From Anaerolineae bacterium (lineage in GTDB: Bacteria > Chloroflexota > Anaerolineae > Promineifilales > Promineifilaceae): a stretch of 64,000 nt of DNA. Both the position numbers and the translations under genes were made by a program. How positions within the stretch are numbered: the first letter of the stretch is position 1; the number at the start of each line of letters is the position of its first letter. The notes under the pieces were generated by a model, which did not search any database, was not told the origin of the DNA, and worked only from the letters and a program-made list of their open reading frames with translations. This document shows positions 27,430 through 35,362 of this stretch, piece after piece. The DNA lies in NCBI GenBank assembly GCA_020848035.1, contig JADLAX010000073.1, forward strand, positions 1 through 64,000. The letters run 5' to 3'.

Positions 27430-27813
27430 TTACTTTGTCTCGGTTTGACTGGTTTGCGCCACAATGGTAGCGCCACGAGCGATAGCCGCAATCCATTCCG
27501 CCTCAATCAATTCCTCAAGTTCAGCTCGTTCTTCAGGAGAAAAAGAGTCATCCGATTGGATGGCGTTTTGGAACTGGGTCATCAACATTTGCAGTTGTTC
27601 AATTTGGGCTTGCGAGAAAAGCGCGTCGGGTTGGAACCGCTGCAAAACGATTAAGGAACTGGCGTCTTTTTGTTCAGAGGTCATCAATTTTTCCAGGGAA
27701 TCTAACGCCTGCCCCGGCGTTTTACCCTCGGCTTGCTGCTGGCCTTTCACGGCACGATACTTTCTTTTATTACGCTTGTCAGATTCCTGAAATATTCCAA
27801 TCGTTTGCAACAT
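27430..27813 (-). CDS. Uncharacterised small acidic protein upstream of HNH gene
   Basis: I do not recognise this 127-residue protein. The N-terminus is basic (SDKRNKRKYRAVKG), the rest is acidic and helical with Gln- and Glu-rich stretches (EQLQMLMTQFQNAIQ, PEERAELEELIEAEW). It ends 15 nt before the HNH gene and very probably forms a two-gene unit with it. The ribosome-binding site is AAAGGG. A role as partner or regulator of the nuclease is only suggested by position. Confidence 0.6.
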   Translation of the reverse strand: MLQTIGIFQESDKRNKRKYRAVKGQQQAEGKTPGQALDSLEKLMTSEQKDASSLIVLQRFQPDALFSQAQIEQLQMLMTQFQNAIQSDDSFSPEERAELEELIEAEWIAAIARGATIVAQTSQTETK

Positions 27814-27892
27814 CAGCTTGCCCTTTCTCCTCTTGCTTTCTTACATTCTAACATGTCTTACAAGAAAAGTTATACGAGAGCAGTGTTCCTTT

Positions 27893-28294
27893 TTAGTCCA
27901 ACACGGCCGTTCCCTCAATCTCAATCAAAAATTCCGGGCGGGCCAGTCCGTAAACCCCAATCCAGGTAGTCGCCGGTGGGTTTTCCGGGAAAAATTCCTT
28001 CAACCCTTCGCTCACCGGGGCCGTTTGGTCCATCCAGCTTTGCACGATGTAAATGCGCAGGGTGACGATGTCGTTGAGCGTGGCCCCGGCGGTGGTAACG
28101 GCCGTCTTCACATTCCTTAAACTTTGCCACACCTGCGCCCGCAAATCATTCGCGCCGACGATGTTTTCGTGTTCATCCCAGGCCACCTGCCCGGAAAAAT
28201 ACACCGTGCGCTGGCTCTGCGCCACCACAATTTGCGAAAAGCCATATTGCAGGCTGTTGAACAACGTTTTCGGGTTTAGCGCTTGTTTGGCCAT
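27893..28294 (-). CDS. ridA: RidA family deaminase
   Basis: RidA-family proteins hydrolyse reactive enamine/imine intermediates made by PLP enzymes such as threonine dehydratase. The 133-residue product has the fold and the motifs YFSGQVAWDEHENIVG, DIVTLRIYIV and the C-terminal ARPEFLIEIEGTAVLD. Two features usually near the active site, a Gly-Val-Tyr-Gly segment and the C-terminal Glu, are present; the canonical Arg before YIV is also there. I chose ATG 28294; longer open frames upstream belong to the next gene region. An association with branched-chain synthesis (ilvD, leuB nearby) is plausible. Confidence 0.85.
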   Translation of the reverse strand: MAKQALNPKTLFNSLQYGFSQIVVAQSQRTVYFSGQVAWDEHENIVGANDLRAQVWQSLRNVKTAVTTAGATLNDIVTLRIYIVQSWMDQTAPVSEGLKEFFPENPPATTWIGVYGLARPEFLIEIEGTAVLD

Positions 28295-28307
28295 TAGCTT
28301 GTCCTTT

Positions 28308-28721
28308 TCATAGGTTGATGAGAAAACCGCCCGCCGCGATGAGCAGAAAGCCCAGCCCCAACCAGCGCAGACCCGGCACCCAGGCGCGGAACAGGATTTT
28401 GGCGTTTTGCCAGCGCATCGCCCCGCTGGCCTGTTTGGCTTTGATCGCGGCGTAATTTTGCAGCAGCGTTTCATCGGTGAAGGCGCGAAACGTGTCCCGG
28501 ACAAAGATGATACCGCCGTAGACGATAACGGCCGTTCCCCCCAAAATGATCGGCAGACCCACCACATGCAGCCAGACCGCCCGCGTGTCCCCGGCGCGAA
28601 CCAGCGGTAGCAGTGTCTCCGCCCACATCGACCACAAAATCGAGCCAACAAAAACGGCCGCTGCCGCCCACAAAACGTGTTTTCCATGGGGTCTTTGCGC
28701 TGATTTTTTCCGTTTGGTCAT
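28308..28721 (-). CDS. Uncharacterised three-helix membrane protein
   Basis: The product (about 137 residues from ATG 28721) has a Lys/Arg-rich N-terminus (TKRKKSAQRPHGK), then three hydrophobic helices: VLWAAAAVFVGSILWSMW, HVVGLPIILGGTAVIVYGG and LGLGFLLIAAGGFLINL. A helical cytoplasmic segment (FTDETLLQNYAAIKAKQ) lies between the last two. I do not recognise the family. It is 13 nt upstream of ridA and probably co-transcribed with it. Upstream in-frame codons to 28742 fall in a repeat. Confidence 0.55.
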   Translation of the reverse strand: MTKRKKSAQRPHGKHVLWAAAAVFVGSILWSMWAETLLPLVRAGDTRAVWLHVVGLPIILGGTAVIVYGGIIFVRDTFRAFTDETLLQNYAAIKAKQASGAMRWQNAKILFRAWVPGLRWLGLGFLLIAAGGFLINL

Positions 28722-28735
28722 GTGTAAAAATTTTT

Positions 28736-28796
28736 GACGCAAAGGCGCAAAGGGGCAAAGAAAAACTCTCTGCGCCTCCGCGCCTCTGCGTTAAAA
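28736..28796. repeat. GCGCAAAG / CTCTGCGCC inverted repeat
   Basis: Words GACGCAAAGGCGCAAAG on the left are partly complementary to CTCTGCGCCTCCGCGCCTCTGCGT on the right. The hairpin separates leuB from the membrane protein gene and abuts the leuB stop. Confidence 0.7.
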
Positions 28797-29885
28797 CTAC
28801 AAATTTGCCACCACCAGATCGCCCATTGCCTGCGTGCCCACCCTGGTTTCGCCCGGTTTGGCGATGTCGGCCGTACGGTCACCGGCGGCGAGGACATGGG
28901 ATACGGCCGTTTCCACCACCCCCGCCTCTGCTTCCAGCCCCAAACTCGACCGCAGCATCATCGCCAGGCTCAAAATGGTGGCCAACGGATTGGCAATGCC
29001 CTGCCCGGCAATATCCGGCGCGGAACCGTGAATCGGTTCGTACAGCCCCACCGAGCCAGCTTCGCCCAGCGACGCCGACGGCAGCATCCCCAGTGAGCCG
29101 GTGATCATCGACGCCTCATCGGACAAAATATCGCCAAACATGTTGCCCGTCACCACCACGTCAAAATCGCCGGGGCGATTGATGAGGTACATCGCCATCG
29201 CGTCCACCAGCACGTCTTCATACTCAATTTCGGGGTATTCTGACGCTACCTCGTGCGCCACCTCGCGCCAGACGCGGGACGACGCCAGCACATTCGCCTT
29301 GTCCACCGAGGTGACTTTGCCTCGCCCCCCCGCCGCTTTACGCTGCTCCGCCAGGGTAAAGGCCACCCGCAAAACCCGCTTGATTTCCATCTCGTTGTAG
29401 CGCATCGTGTCGTGGCCGCTGCGCAGCCCGTCGACCATTTCACGCCCCTGAGGCGTGCCAAAATAGATGCCGCCCGTGAGTTCGCGTACAAAAACGATGT
29501 CCACATTCTGCACCCGGTTGGCTTTCAGCGGGCTGGCTTCGGCCAGGGCGGGGAACACGCGCACCGGGCGAATGTTGGCAAATACGCCCAGCGATTTGCG
29601 CAGCTTCAGCAGCCCCTGCTCGGGCCGTACGCTGGCTGTGGGATCGCTCCATTTTGGTCCGCCGACCGCGCCCAACAGCACGGCGCTGCTTTCCAGGCAC
29701 AGGCCCAGCGTCTCTTCCGGCAGCGGGTTACCCGTCTCGTCGATGGCGATGCCGCCGGCCAGCCCGGTTTGGGTGGTGAAGGTGTGGCCAAATTTGTGGG
29801 CAACGGCCGTTAGCACCTTCTCTGCCTCAGCCACCACCTCTGGCCCAATCCCGTCGCCGGGAAGTAAGGTAATTTTTGCTTCCAT
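28797..29885 (-). CDS. leuB: 3-isopropylmalate dehydrogenase
   Basis: LeuB oxidatively decarboxylates 3-isopropylmalate to 2-oxoisocaproate in leucine synthesis and, in the citramalate route, also 3-methylmalate. The 362-residue protein shows the family blocks LLPGDGIGPEVV, AVGGPKWSD, the substrate Arg region LRKSLGVFANIRPVR, RELTGGIYFG, and GDILSDEASMITGSLGMLPSAS with the metal Asp residues. It is 13 kb from the main leu operon. A ribosome-binding site AAAGGAAG precedes ATG 29885. Confidence 0.95.
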   Translation of the reverse strand: MEAKITLLPGDGIGPEVVAEAEKVLTAVAHKFGHTFTTQTGLAGGIAIDETGNPLPEETLGLCLESSAVLLGAVGGPKWSDPTASVRPEQGLLKLRKSLGVFANIRPVRVFPALAEASPLKANRVQNVDIVFVRELTGGIYFGTPQGREMVDGLRSGHDTMRYNEMEIKRVLRVAFTLAEQRKAAGGRGKVTSVDKANVLASSRVWREVAHEVASEYPEIEYEDVLVDAMAMYLINRPGDFDVVVTGNMFGDILSDEASMITGSLGMLPSASLGEAGSVGLYEPIHGSAPDIAGQGIANPLATILSLAMMLRSSLGLEAEAGVVETAVSHVLAAGDRTADIAKPGETRVGTQAMGDLVVANL

Positions 29886-29991
29886 GATTCTTCCTTTAGG
29901 GTGATAAGATTTGTTAGATCTTGGGAAATTGGTGGGATTCTAGTATTGCGCCCCGAAAGTTCGCATAAGGTTATTGACGAAGGCGCAATAC

Positions 29992-30227
29992 TTAAATAGT
30001 CCGGCAACTTGTCATAATAACGTTGTTTAGATTTCCGCCGGACTGTACTAGTCTAAACTCAAATCCGGGAACATAGCCAGGTTCAAATTCCACCAAAACA
30101 TCAACATCACTTTCAGGCTTGAAATCTGGGCCTAAAATGGAACCAAAAAAGCAAGATTCTTGATTTTGTGTCGCTGGCAAAAATCTCTAATTGTTTCTTC
30201 GGGAATGGAAATGTTTTGATTGAGCAT
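29992..30227 (-). pseudogene. MNT-type nucleotidyltransferase remnant, frameshifted and truncated
   Basis: Starting at ATG 30227 the frame encodes an MNT N-terminus (MLNQNISIPEETIRDFCQRH, ending in NLAF). The run of six A at 30145-30150 is one base short for the expected FFGSIL, so the frame shifts. The next frame continues GSILGPDFKPESDVDVLVEF with the GS and DxD motifs of minimal nucleotidyltransferases. After GFEF the family sequence stops and an unrelated GCCGGACT inverted repeat begins. MNT proteins usually antagonise HEPN toxins; no adjacent HEPN partner remains. Confidence 0.65.
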
Positions 30228-30277
30228 TATCTATTGTCTCCTGACCACTCCTATTTGCTAATAATATCATAGCCAGT

Positions 30278-30751
30278 TCATTTTTTGAGGGAAACGGCCG
30301 TTCCGCCACACCCCTTCACCAATTCATCCGGCCCAATAGCAAACACGGCAAACGGCGTGCCCGCTGCCGCCCACACCGTCTCAAACTGCTGCAACTCCTC
30401 ATCCACAAAAATGGTCATCGGTGTGAGATGGCCAAACGGGGGCACGCCACCAATGCTGAAGCCGGTCGCCGCCTTTACTGCGTCGGCGCTGGCCCGCTGT
30501 ACCTGCTTGCGCCCGACGCCGCACAGCGCCGCCAGCTTACGCTCGTCCAGCTGGTTACTGCCCGACACCAGGGCCATAATTGGCTGTTCGTTCACCGTAA
30601 AACAAAGGCTCTTCACAATCTGGGCCACGTCGCAGCCAATCGCCTCGGCCGCTTCCTGGGCCGAGCGGGTGGTTTGGTCAAACTCTTTAATTTCAATCGC
30701 CAGCCCCAGCTTTTGGGCGGCGTCAGCAACTTTTTGGGCAGATGGGTGCAT
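30278..30751 (-). CDS. YbaK/EbsC family aminoacyl-tRNA deacylase
   Basis: The 157-residue protein belongs to the YbaK/ProX editing family that hydrolyses mischarged tRNA in the cytoplasm. It has VAQIVKSLCFTV with the conserved Lys, LVSGSNQLDERKLA, and ATGFSIGGVPPFGH with the GGVPP loop. I chose ATG 30751 (MHPSAQKV); the extra codons up to 30805 are encoded by a TTTTCACTT-type repeat. It probably forms its own transcription unit. Confidence 0.85.
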   Translation of the reverse strand: MHPSAQKVADAAQKLGLAIEIKEFDQTTRSAQEAAEAIGCDVAQIVKSLCFTVNEQPIMALVSGSNQLDERKLAALCGVGRKQVQRASADAVKAATGFSIGGVPPFGHLTPMTIFVDEELQQFETVWAAAGTPFAVFAIGPDELVKGCGGTAVSLKK

Positions 30752-30831
30752 TTTTGGGGAAGTCAAAAGTAAGAAGTGATACGTGAAAAGCAGGCCACTT
30801 TTCACTTTTTACTTTTCACTTATCACTCCTT

Positions 30832-31824
30832 TTAGTCAAAGTCATAGTCATCTTCAAAATCGTCTTCAAAATAGTTCTTGCTGCGGCGGCGGTCAATGTA
30901 CCGGTCGAACTCGGCGGAGATGTCAGGATCGTCGAAGTTGCCGTCCAGCGTGGCGTCAAACACCAGGTCAGCGAAATCTTCAGAGAAAACGGCCGTATCC
31001 TCCCCAAACTCATCTTCCATCGTCGCCAGCTGCTCTTCCAACACGTCCCGCTCAATCTGGCGTTTGGCAATATCGTCACGCAGCTGAACTTCTAATTCGC
31101 CAAACCAATCTCGACCGGCCCGCGCTGCCTTTTCCTGGCGGCGCATCATCACCGCGCTTTTGTGTTTGTCCAGCCGGGCCAGTTCTTCCTCAATTTCTTC
31201 CAAACGATTTTGCACCCGCGTCAATTCGCGGGTCAGCATGGCCAGTTGGTCTTCTTCGGACTGCGCGGCGAGGGTGTGCGGTGCGTCTGGCTCCAGCAGC
31301 AGCAGCTCCAGCCTGTCCAGGTCTCCCGCCGCATACGCCGCATTAATGGCCATCATCACCTGCGTGCGGTAGGTGCGGTCAGCCTCGTCCACGGCCATGT
31401 CTGGATGAAAGCGGCGGGCCAGCTGGCGGTACAGCTGCTTCAGCGACGCTTTTTCCGCTTCGGCCAGCACCTGGCGTGGTTCTTTGGGCGCGGCGTGGTA
31501 GCGGTAATCGCCCGCTTCAGAGGCGGTTTTGCCTGCTGCCCAGGCGGCGGCTTCGTTTTCCGGGTCGGTTTGCCAGCCTTCACCCAGCCAACGTACTTTG
31601 CGCTTCAGCTCCTGAATTTCGGCATCCAGCTTGTCCAGCTTATCGGTTAACCGGGCAATACGTGAGCGCAGCTTAAACTCAAAAGCACTAATCGCCGCCA
31701 ACCGCTCCGACAGCTCCGCCTCGGCCTCCACCAGGCGCGGACGCAGTGTGTTGAGCAGAGCAGTTACTTGCTCAATTTGCTCATGCACACTGGTTTTTGC
31801 GGGAGAGTGATTCGGGTTTGTCAT
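30832..31824 (-). CDS. J-domain protein with flanking coiled coils
   Basis: The 330-residue protein has an N-terminal coiled coil (about 15-80), a J-domain-like core with LYRQLARRFHPDMA carrying the HPD motif (about 135-185), a second long coiled coil (about 195-280) and an acidic tail with a run of Asp and Glu. J domains stimulate Hsp70 ATPase, so it is probably a DnaK co-chaperone with an unknown client. Its TACAAT -10 box ends 6 nt before the ATG, so the mRNA may be leaderless. A truncated paralogue lies at 40751-41923. Confidence 0.7.
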   Translation of the reverse strand: MTNPNHSPAKTSVHEQIEQVTALLNTLRPRLVEAEAELSERLAAISAFEFKLRSRIARLTDKLDKLDAEIQELKRKVRWLGEGWQTDPENEAAAWAAGKTASEAGDYRYHAAPKEPRQVLAEAEKASLKQLYRQLARRFHPDMAVDEADRTYRTQVMMAINAAYAAGDLDRLELLLLEPDAPHTLAAQSEEDQLAMLTRELTRVQNRLEEIEEELARLDKHKSAVMMRRQEKAARAGRDWFGELEVQLRDDIAKRQIERDVLEEQLATMEDEFGEDTAVFSEDFADLVFDATLDGNFDDPDISAEFDRYIDRRRSKNYFEDDFEDDYDFD

Positions 31825-32094
31825 GCCCGTATTGTAGTGGGTAATTGGGTAATTGGGTAATCGGTTTGTCTTCGTTTTTGCTACACATGCCGGGCGGAAC
31901 TTCCGCCATTTTGGGGGGATTTACGGATGGGGTTGGGTAATTTACGGCCGTTTGCGGGGGTAACGGCCGTTTTCACGGCACATTGTCAGCAACATTTCTC
32001 ACCAACCCAGCCAGGAGTTGGTTTTCCCTCACAAATTTTCAAACGAATGGGCGCTTACCTTCTGCGTCAAGCGCCCTTCCTGCCAGCTGCGCCA
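31825..32094. other. Spacer with AATTGGGT repeats and two palindromes
   Basis: Between the J-domain gene and the LysR gene end I see no gene. The spacer holds iterated GGGTAATT words (31838-31862) and two ACGGCCGT palindromes 18 bp apart (31944 and 31962), which could pair as a stem for the LysR transcript end. Confidence 0.6.
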
Positions 32095-33078
32095 CTAATT
32101 GGCGGGCGAACCATTCAACTTAACGCCGCTAAAGGCAAACTGATCTTGGGTGGTTCTGGAAGAACGCATAAACTTTTCGAGTACAGGATTATGCGGATCC
32201 GTTACAAACTCCCAGAAAGCGGTTTGCGCCGTGGTGCCCAACCGGTTGGCGTCACGCCCAATAAAAATCTCTTGCTCAATGTCCAGTCCGCGCACCTTAA
32301 CCGGGGCCACCTTCCCTTCGACCAGTCGAGCAATGATGATTTGGGAGACAAAACCAACGCCAATTCCTTCCTGAACGGCCAGGGCAATTGCTTCCGAATT
32401 ACCCAACGTCAAGGTGGTTTTTAACTGGTTGATCCCAATACCGTGTTCACGCAGCTTTTCTTCCGCCACGTAACGTGTGCCCGATCCTTCTTCACGCCAG
32501 ATGAAGTTCACATCCATAAGCTCATCGGGATCAATCCACTCCCTTTTGGCCCACGGGTGGCTAAGCGGCACAATCAGGCTTACGCGATCCGTAATAAATT
32601 TGCAAAATTGCAGATTGGGATTCAGCTCTTGGGCGCTGGCCAGCGCCACATGGACTTCACCATCACACAACATCTGCACCGCCATCTTACGCGGCGTGAC
32701 GTAGCAGCTGGCCTCGACCTTGGGATGCTGCTGCATAAAGCTGGCCAGCAGAAACGGCAGCACATATTTGCCCACCGTCGTACTGCATCCGACAACGAGA
32801 CGGCCGTAAACATCCCCCTTCAACGACTCCATCTTATTGTCGATGCTTTGCGACACGCTCACCATCTCTTGGGCCATGGGCAGCAGAGCCTCACCCGCAT
32901 CCGTCAGGCGCAGGTGTCGCCCCGACCGCACAAACAGCTGCAAATCAAAATGCTGCTCCAGCGCCTGAATGTGCTGGCTCACGCTCGGCTGCGTCATGTG
33001 CAGCTGTCGGGCAGCGGCCGTAAAGTTGAGCGTCCGAGCTGCCGTCAAAAAAACGTTTAATTGATGCGCATCTAACAT
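32095..33078 (-). CDS. LysR-family transcriptional regulator
   Basis: The protein (327 residues from ATG 33078) has an N-terminal winged helix-turn-helix (LNVFLTAARTLNFTAAARQL, then TQPSVSQHI) and a periplasmic-binding-like effector domain (GCSTTVGKYVLPFLLASF, WREEGSGTRYV). The GCSTTxGxYxLP and EEGSGTR segments resemble CysR/CbbR-type regulators that sense sulfur or carbon metabolites. The ribosome-binding site AGGAGAG supports ATG 33078 over the upstream Met. It lies downstream of the rhodanese lipoprotein gene with a terminator between, so it may control that cluster. Confidence 0.85.
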   Translation of the reverse strand: MLDAHQLNVFLTAARTLNFTAAARQLHMTQPSVSQHIQALEQHFDLQLFVRSGRHLRLTDAGEALLPMAQEMVSVSQSIDNKMESLKGDVYGRLVVGCSTTVGKYVLPFLLASFMQQHPKVEASCYVTPRKMAVQMLCDGEVHVALASAQELNPNLQFCKFITDRVSLIVPLSHPWAKREWIDPDELMDVNFIWREEGSGTRYVAEEKLREHGIGINQLKTTLTLGNSEAIALAVQEGIGVGFVSQIIIARLVEGKVAPVKVRGLDIEQEIFIGRDANRLGTTAQTAFWEFVTDPHNPVLEKFMRSSRTTQDQFAFSGVKLNGSPAN

Positions 33079-33408
33079 GATACTCTCTCCTGTAGCTGGC
33101 AGAAGGCTTCTAAAATCGGGCGTCAACTCTGCCAACTACTTGAGTAAAAGCGGGGGTATCTGTTTTATCTGTCTCAAGAACCCATCCGCTCTTACACGAT
33201 TACAGACACAAACTATTTGGACGAACTGTGTGCTGTACAACGGGACCCCTCCCAGTTAAACGGCACATTCATGCACAATCACTTCGTGCATTTATTCACA
33301 ATGAGTATGCTTTATTTTAACCTCATCTTAAAGTGCTGAATGTCATAAGCAAATGTTATAAATGACACCCTCTACCATAAAATTTATTGCCCCAGTTAAG
33401 CAAAAAGA
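33079..33408. other. Spacer between LysR and rhodanese genes
   Basis: This AT-rich 330-bp stretch contains no convincing gene and no ACGGCCGT palindrome. It presumably holds the LysR promoter and, if autoregulated, its operator; I could not assign a T-N11-A site with confidence. Confidence 0.5.
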
Positions 33409-33440
33409 CAAAAGCCCTCTGCCGTCGCAGAGGACTTTTG
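33409..33440 (-). terminator. Terminator of the rhodanese lipoprotein gene
   Basis: AAAAGCCCTCTGC pairs with GCAGAGGACTTTT around a CGTC loop with one mismatch. Read leftward it is followed by TTTTGTCTTTTT. It lies 33 nt past the stop at 33473. Confidence 0.85.
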
Positions 33441-33472
33441 CCATTTACTTACAAGGGATTTAACAAGGCTGC

Positions 33473-35299
33473 TTACGGCGCAACAAATTCCGCAACCGGG
33501 TATCCAGCTTCCACCCAGCCGCCAAAACCACCACGCAGACTGTGTACATCGCTGTAGCCATATGACCACAAAATGCTCATAGCAATGGTGGAACGATGGC
33601 CGCTGCCGCAGTAAACGACGATGCTGGCATCCATATCAGTCGGCCATTGGTCTTTCATGGCCACAAACGTTTCCAGCGGGACATGCACCCAGTTGGCCGC
33701 TTCGATAACGCCATTCTCTTCCAGTTCTTCCTGGCGGCGCACGTCAATCACGATCAGGTCTGTGTTTTCCAACAGCGCCAGGTTAAAGTCGTCGGCCGTG
33801 ATAGCCCCAAACCCGTCTGGAACGTTGTGTAACATTTCTTGCATGGCGGCAACGGCCGCAGGATCCGGCTCGGCAACTTCAAGGACCATCGGCTCTAGCG
33901 GCAGCCCCTCGGCTACGGGGTAACCCGCTTCCTTCCAGGCACCAAAACTGCCACCGGTCAGGCCGCGCACATCTTGCCAGCCCATGGCTTCCAAAGCAAC
34001 CATGGCGATGGTGCAGCGCCAGCCGCTGCCGCAGTAGCTCACAATGGGGGTGTCGAAGCTGGGCAGCCATTCGATGTGGTCAGCCACCTCGCGCAGCGGG
34101 ATATTGACCGCGCCTTCAATGTACCCATTTTCTTCCAGCTCACTGGCCTCACGAACGTCCAGCAAGAACGGCGGGGCGTCTTCGGCCAACAGCAGGTTCA
34201 AATCATCAATGCTGATGGTGTTGTAGCCTTCCATCCCTTCCAGGAAAGTGGTGAAAGCCGCGTCCATGTCGAAAGTGGGTTCGGGTACGCCAACAGCCGG
34301 GAAGCCGCCCGAGGCCCAACCGCCAAATCCACCGCGCAAGCTGCGTACATTGGTATACCCATAAGACCACAAAATGCTCATGGCAATGGTGGAACGATGG
34401 CCACTGCCGCAGTAGACCACAATGGGGGCATCCAGATCAGCCGGCCAATCAGCCGACATTTCAATAAGTTGCTCCAACGGGATGAAGGTTAGATTGGCGT
34501 GATCGATATATCCGTTCTCTTCAACTTCTTCGGCACGGCGCACATCAATCAGAATGAGGTCCGGGTTTTCCACGAGTTCAACGCTCAGATCCTCGGCGGC
34601 AATAGCGCCAAAACCGTCGGGCACGTTGTGCAGCATCTCTTGCATGGCGGTAACCATCGCCGGGTCAGGCGTGGCCGCATCCAGGGCCACCAGGGCAGGG
34701 ATTTCACCTTCCGCAATGGGGTAACCGGCTTCCACCCAGCCACCAAAGCTGCCGCCGGTCAGGCCACGCACATCTTCCCAGCCCAGTGCTTCCAGGGCGA
34801 CCAGGGCAATGGTGCAGCGCCAGCCGCTGCCGCAGTAGCTGACGATGGGGGTATCAAAGCTGGGCAGGTATTGCAAGTTGTCGGCCACCTCGCGCAGCGG
34901 AATGTTCACGGCCCCTTCAATCCAACCTTTTTCTTCCAATTCGCTGACTTCGCGAACGTCCAGCAAAAATGGCGGTTCTTCAGCCAGCATTCCGTTCAGA
35001 TCGTCAATGCTAATGGTGTTGTAACCGGTCATGCCGCTGAGGAATGTGGTGAAAGCGCCATCCAGGTCGGCTTCGGCCATGGGCTCTTCCATTGGCTCTT
35101 CAACAACTTCTTCAACAGGTTCTTCGACCACTTCTTCAACAGGTTCCGCGACCGGTTCTTCGGCTACGGTTTCTTCTGTTTCTTCAACGGCCGTTGTTTC
35201 TGGCTCGGCAACTGGTTCATCTGTGGCAGTATCGCCGCCGCAGGCGACCAAAAGCAAGCCTAAAATCAGTAAAAGCACAAAATATTTGAAAGTCTTCAT
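33473..35299 (-). CDS. Lipoprotein with four rhodanese domains
   Basis: The 608-residue protein has a lipoprotein signal (LLVAC, lipid-anchored Cys20), a Glu/Pro/Val-rich spacer (about 25-75) and four rhodanese domains (about 85-195, 210-330, 350-465 and 480-605). Each has the active-site loop: CGSGWRC in domains 1 and 3, CGSGHRS in 2 and 4, so all four catalytic Cys are present. Rhodaneses carry sulfane sulfur as a persulfide. Domains 1-2 and 3-4 are a recent duplication of about 800 bp. Outside-membrane location next to multiheme cytochrome genes suggests handling of thiosulfate, polysulfide or sulfur at the cell surface. A strong GAGGAG ribosome-binding site is present. Confidence 0.85.
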   Translation of the reverse strand: MKTFKYFVLLLILGLLLVACGGDTATDEPVAEPETTAVEETEETVAEEPVAEPVEEVVEEPVEEVVEEPMEEPMAEADLDGAFTTFLSGMTGYNTISIDDLNGMLAEEPPFLLDVREVSELEEKGWIEGAVNIPLREVADNLQYLPSFDTPIVSYCGSGWRCTIALVALEALGWEDVRGLTGGSFGGWVEAGYPIAEGEIPALVALDAATPDPAMVTAMQEMLHNVPDGFGAIAAEDLSVELVENPDLILIDVRRAEEVEENGYIDHANLTFIPLEQLIEMSADWPADLDAPIVVYCGSGHRSTIAMSILWSYGYTNVRSLRGGFGGWASGGFPAVGVPEPTFDMDAAFTTFLEGMEGYNTISIDDLNLLLAEDAPPFLLDVREASELEENGYIEGAVNIPLREVADHIEWLPSFDTPIVSYCGSGWRCTIAMVALEAMGWQDVRGLTGGSFGAWKEAGYPVAEGLPLEPMVLEVAEPDPAAVAAMQEMLHNVPDGFGAITADDFNLALLENTDLIVIDVRRQEELEENGVIEAANWVHVPLETFVAMKDQWPTDMDASIVVYCGSGHRSTIAMSILWSYGYSDVHSLRGGFGGWVEAGYPVAEFVAP

Positions 35300-35362
35300 T
35301 TCTTACTCCTCGCAGGATATCGGGGAGAGCAGCCAGGTCGCTGCCCTCCCATAAATTTTGAA

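Noticed and set aside
30752..30805. N-terminal extension of the YbaK-like deacylase resembling a hydrophobic signal
   Set aside because: It is the translation of a TTTTCACTT-type repeat. The family sequence begins at ATG 30751 and these enzymes are cytoplasmic.
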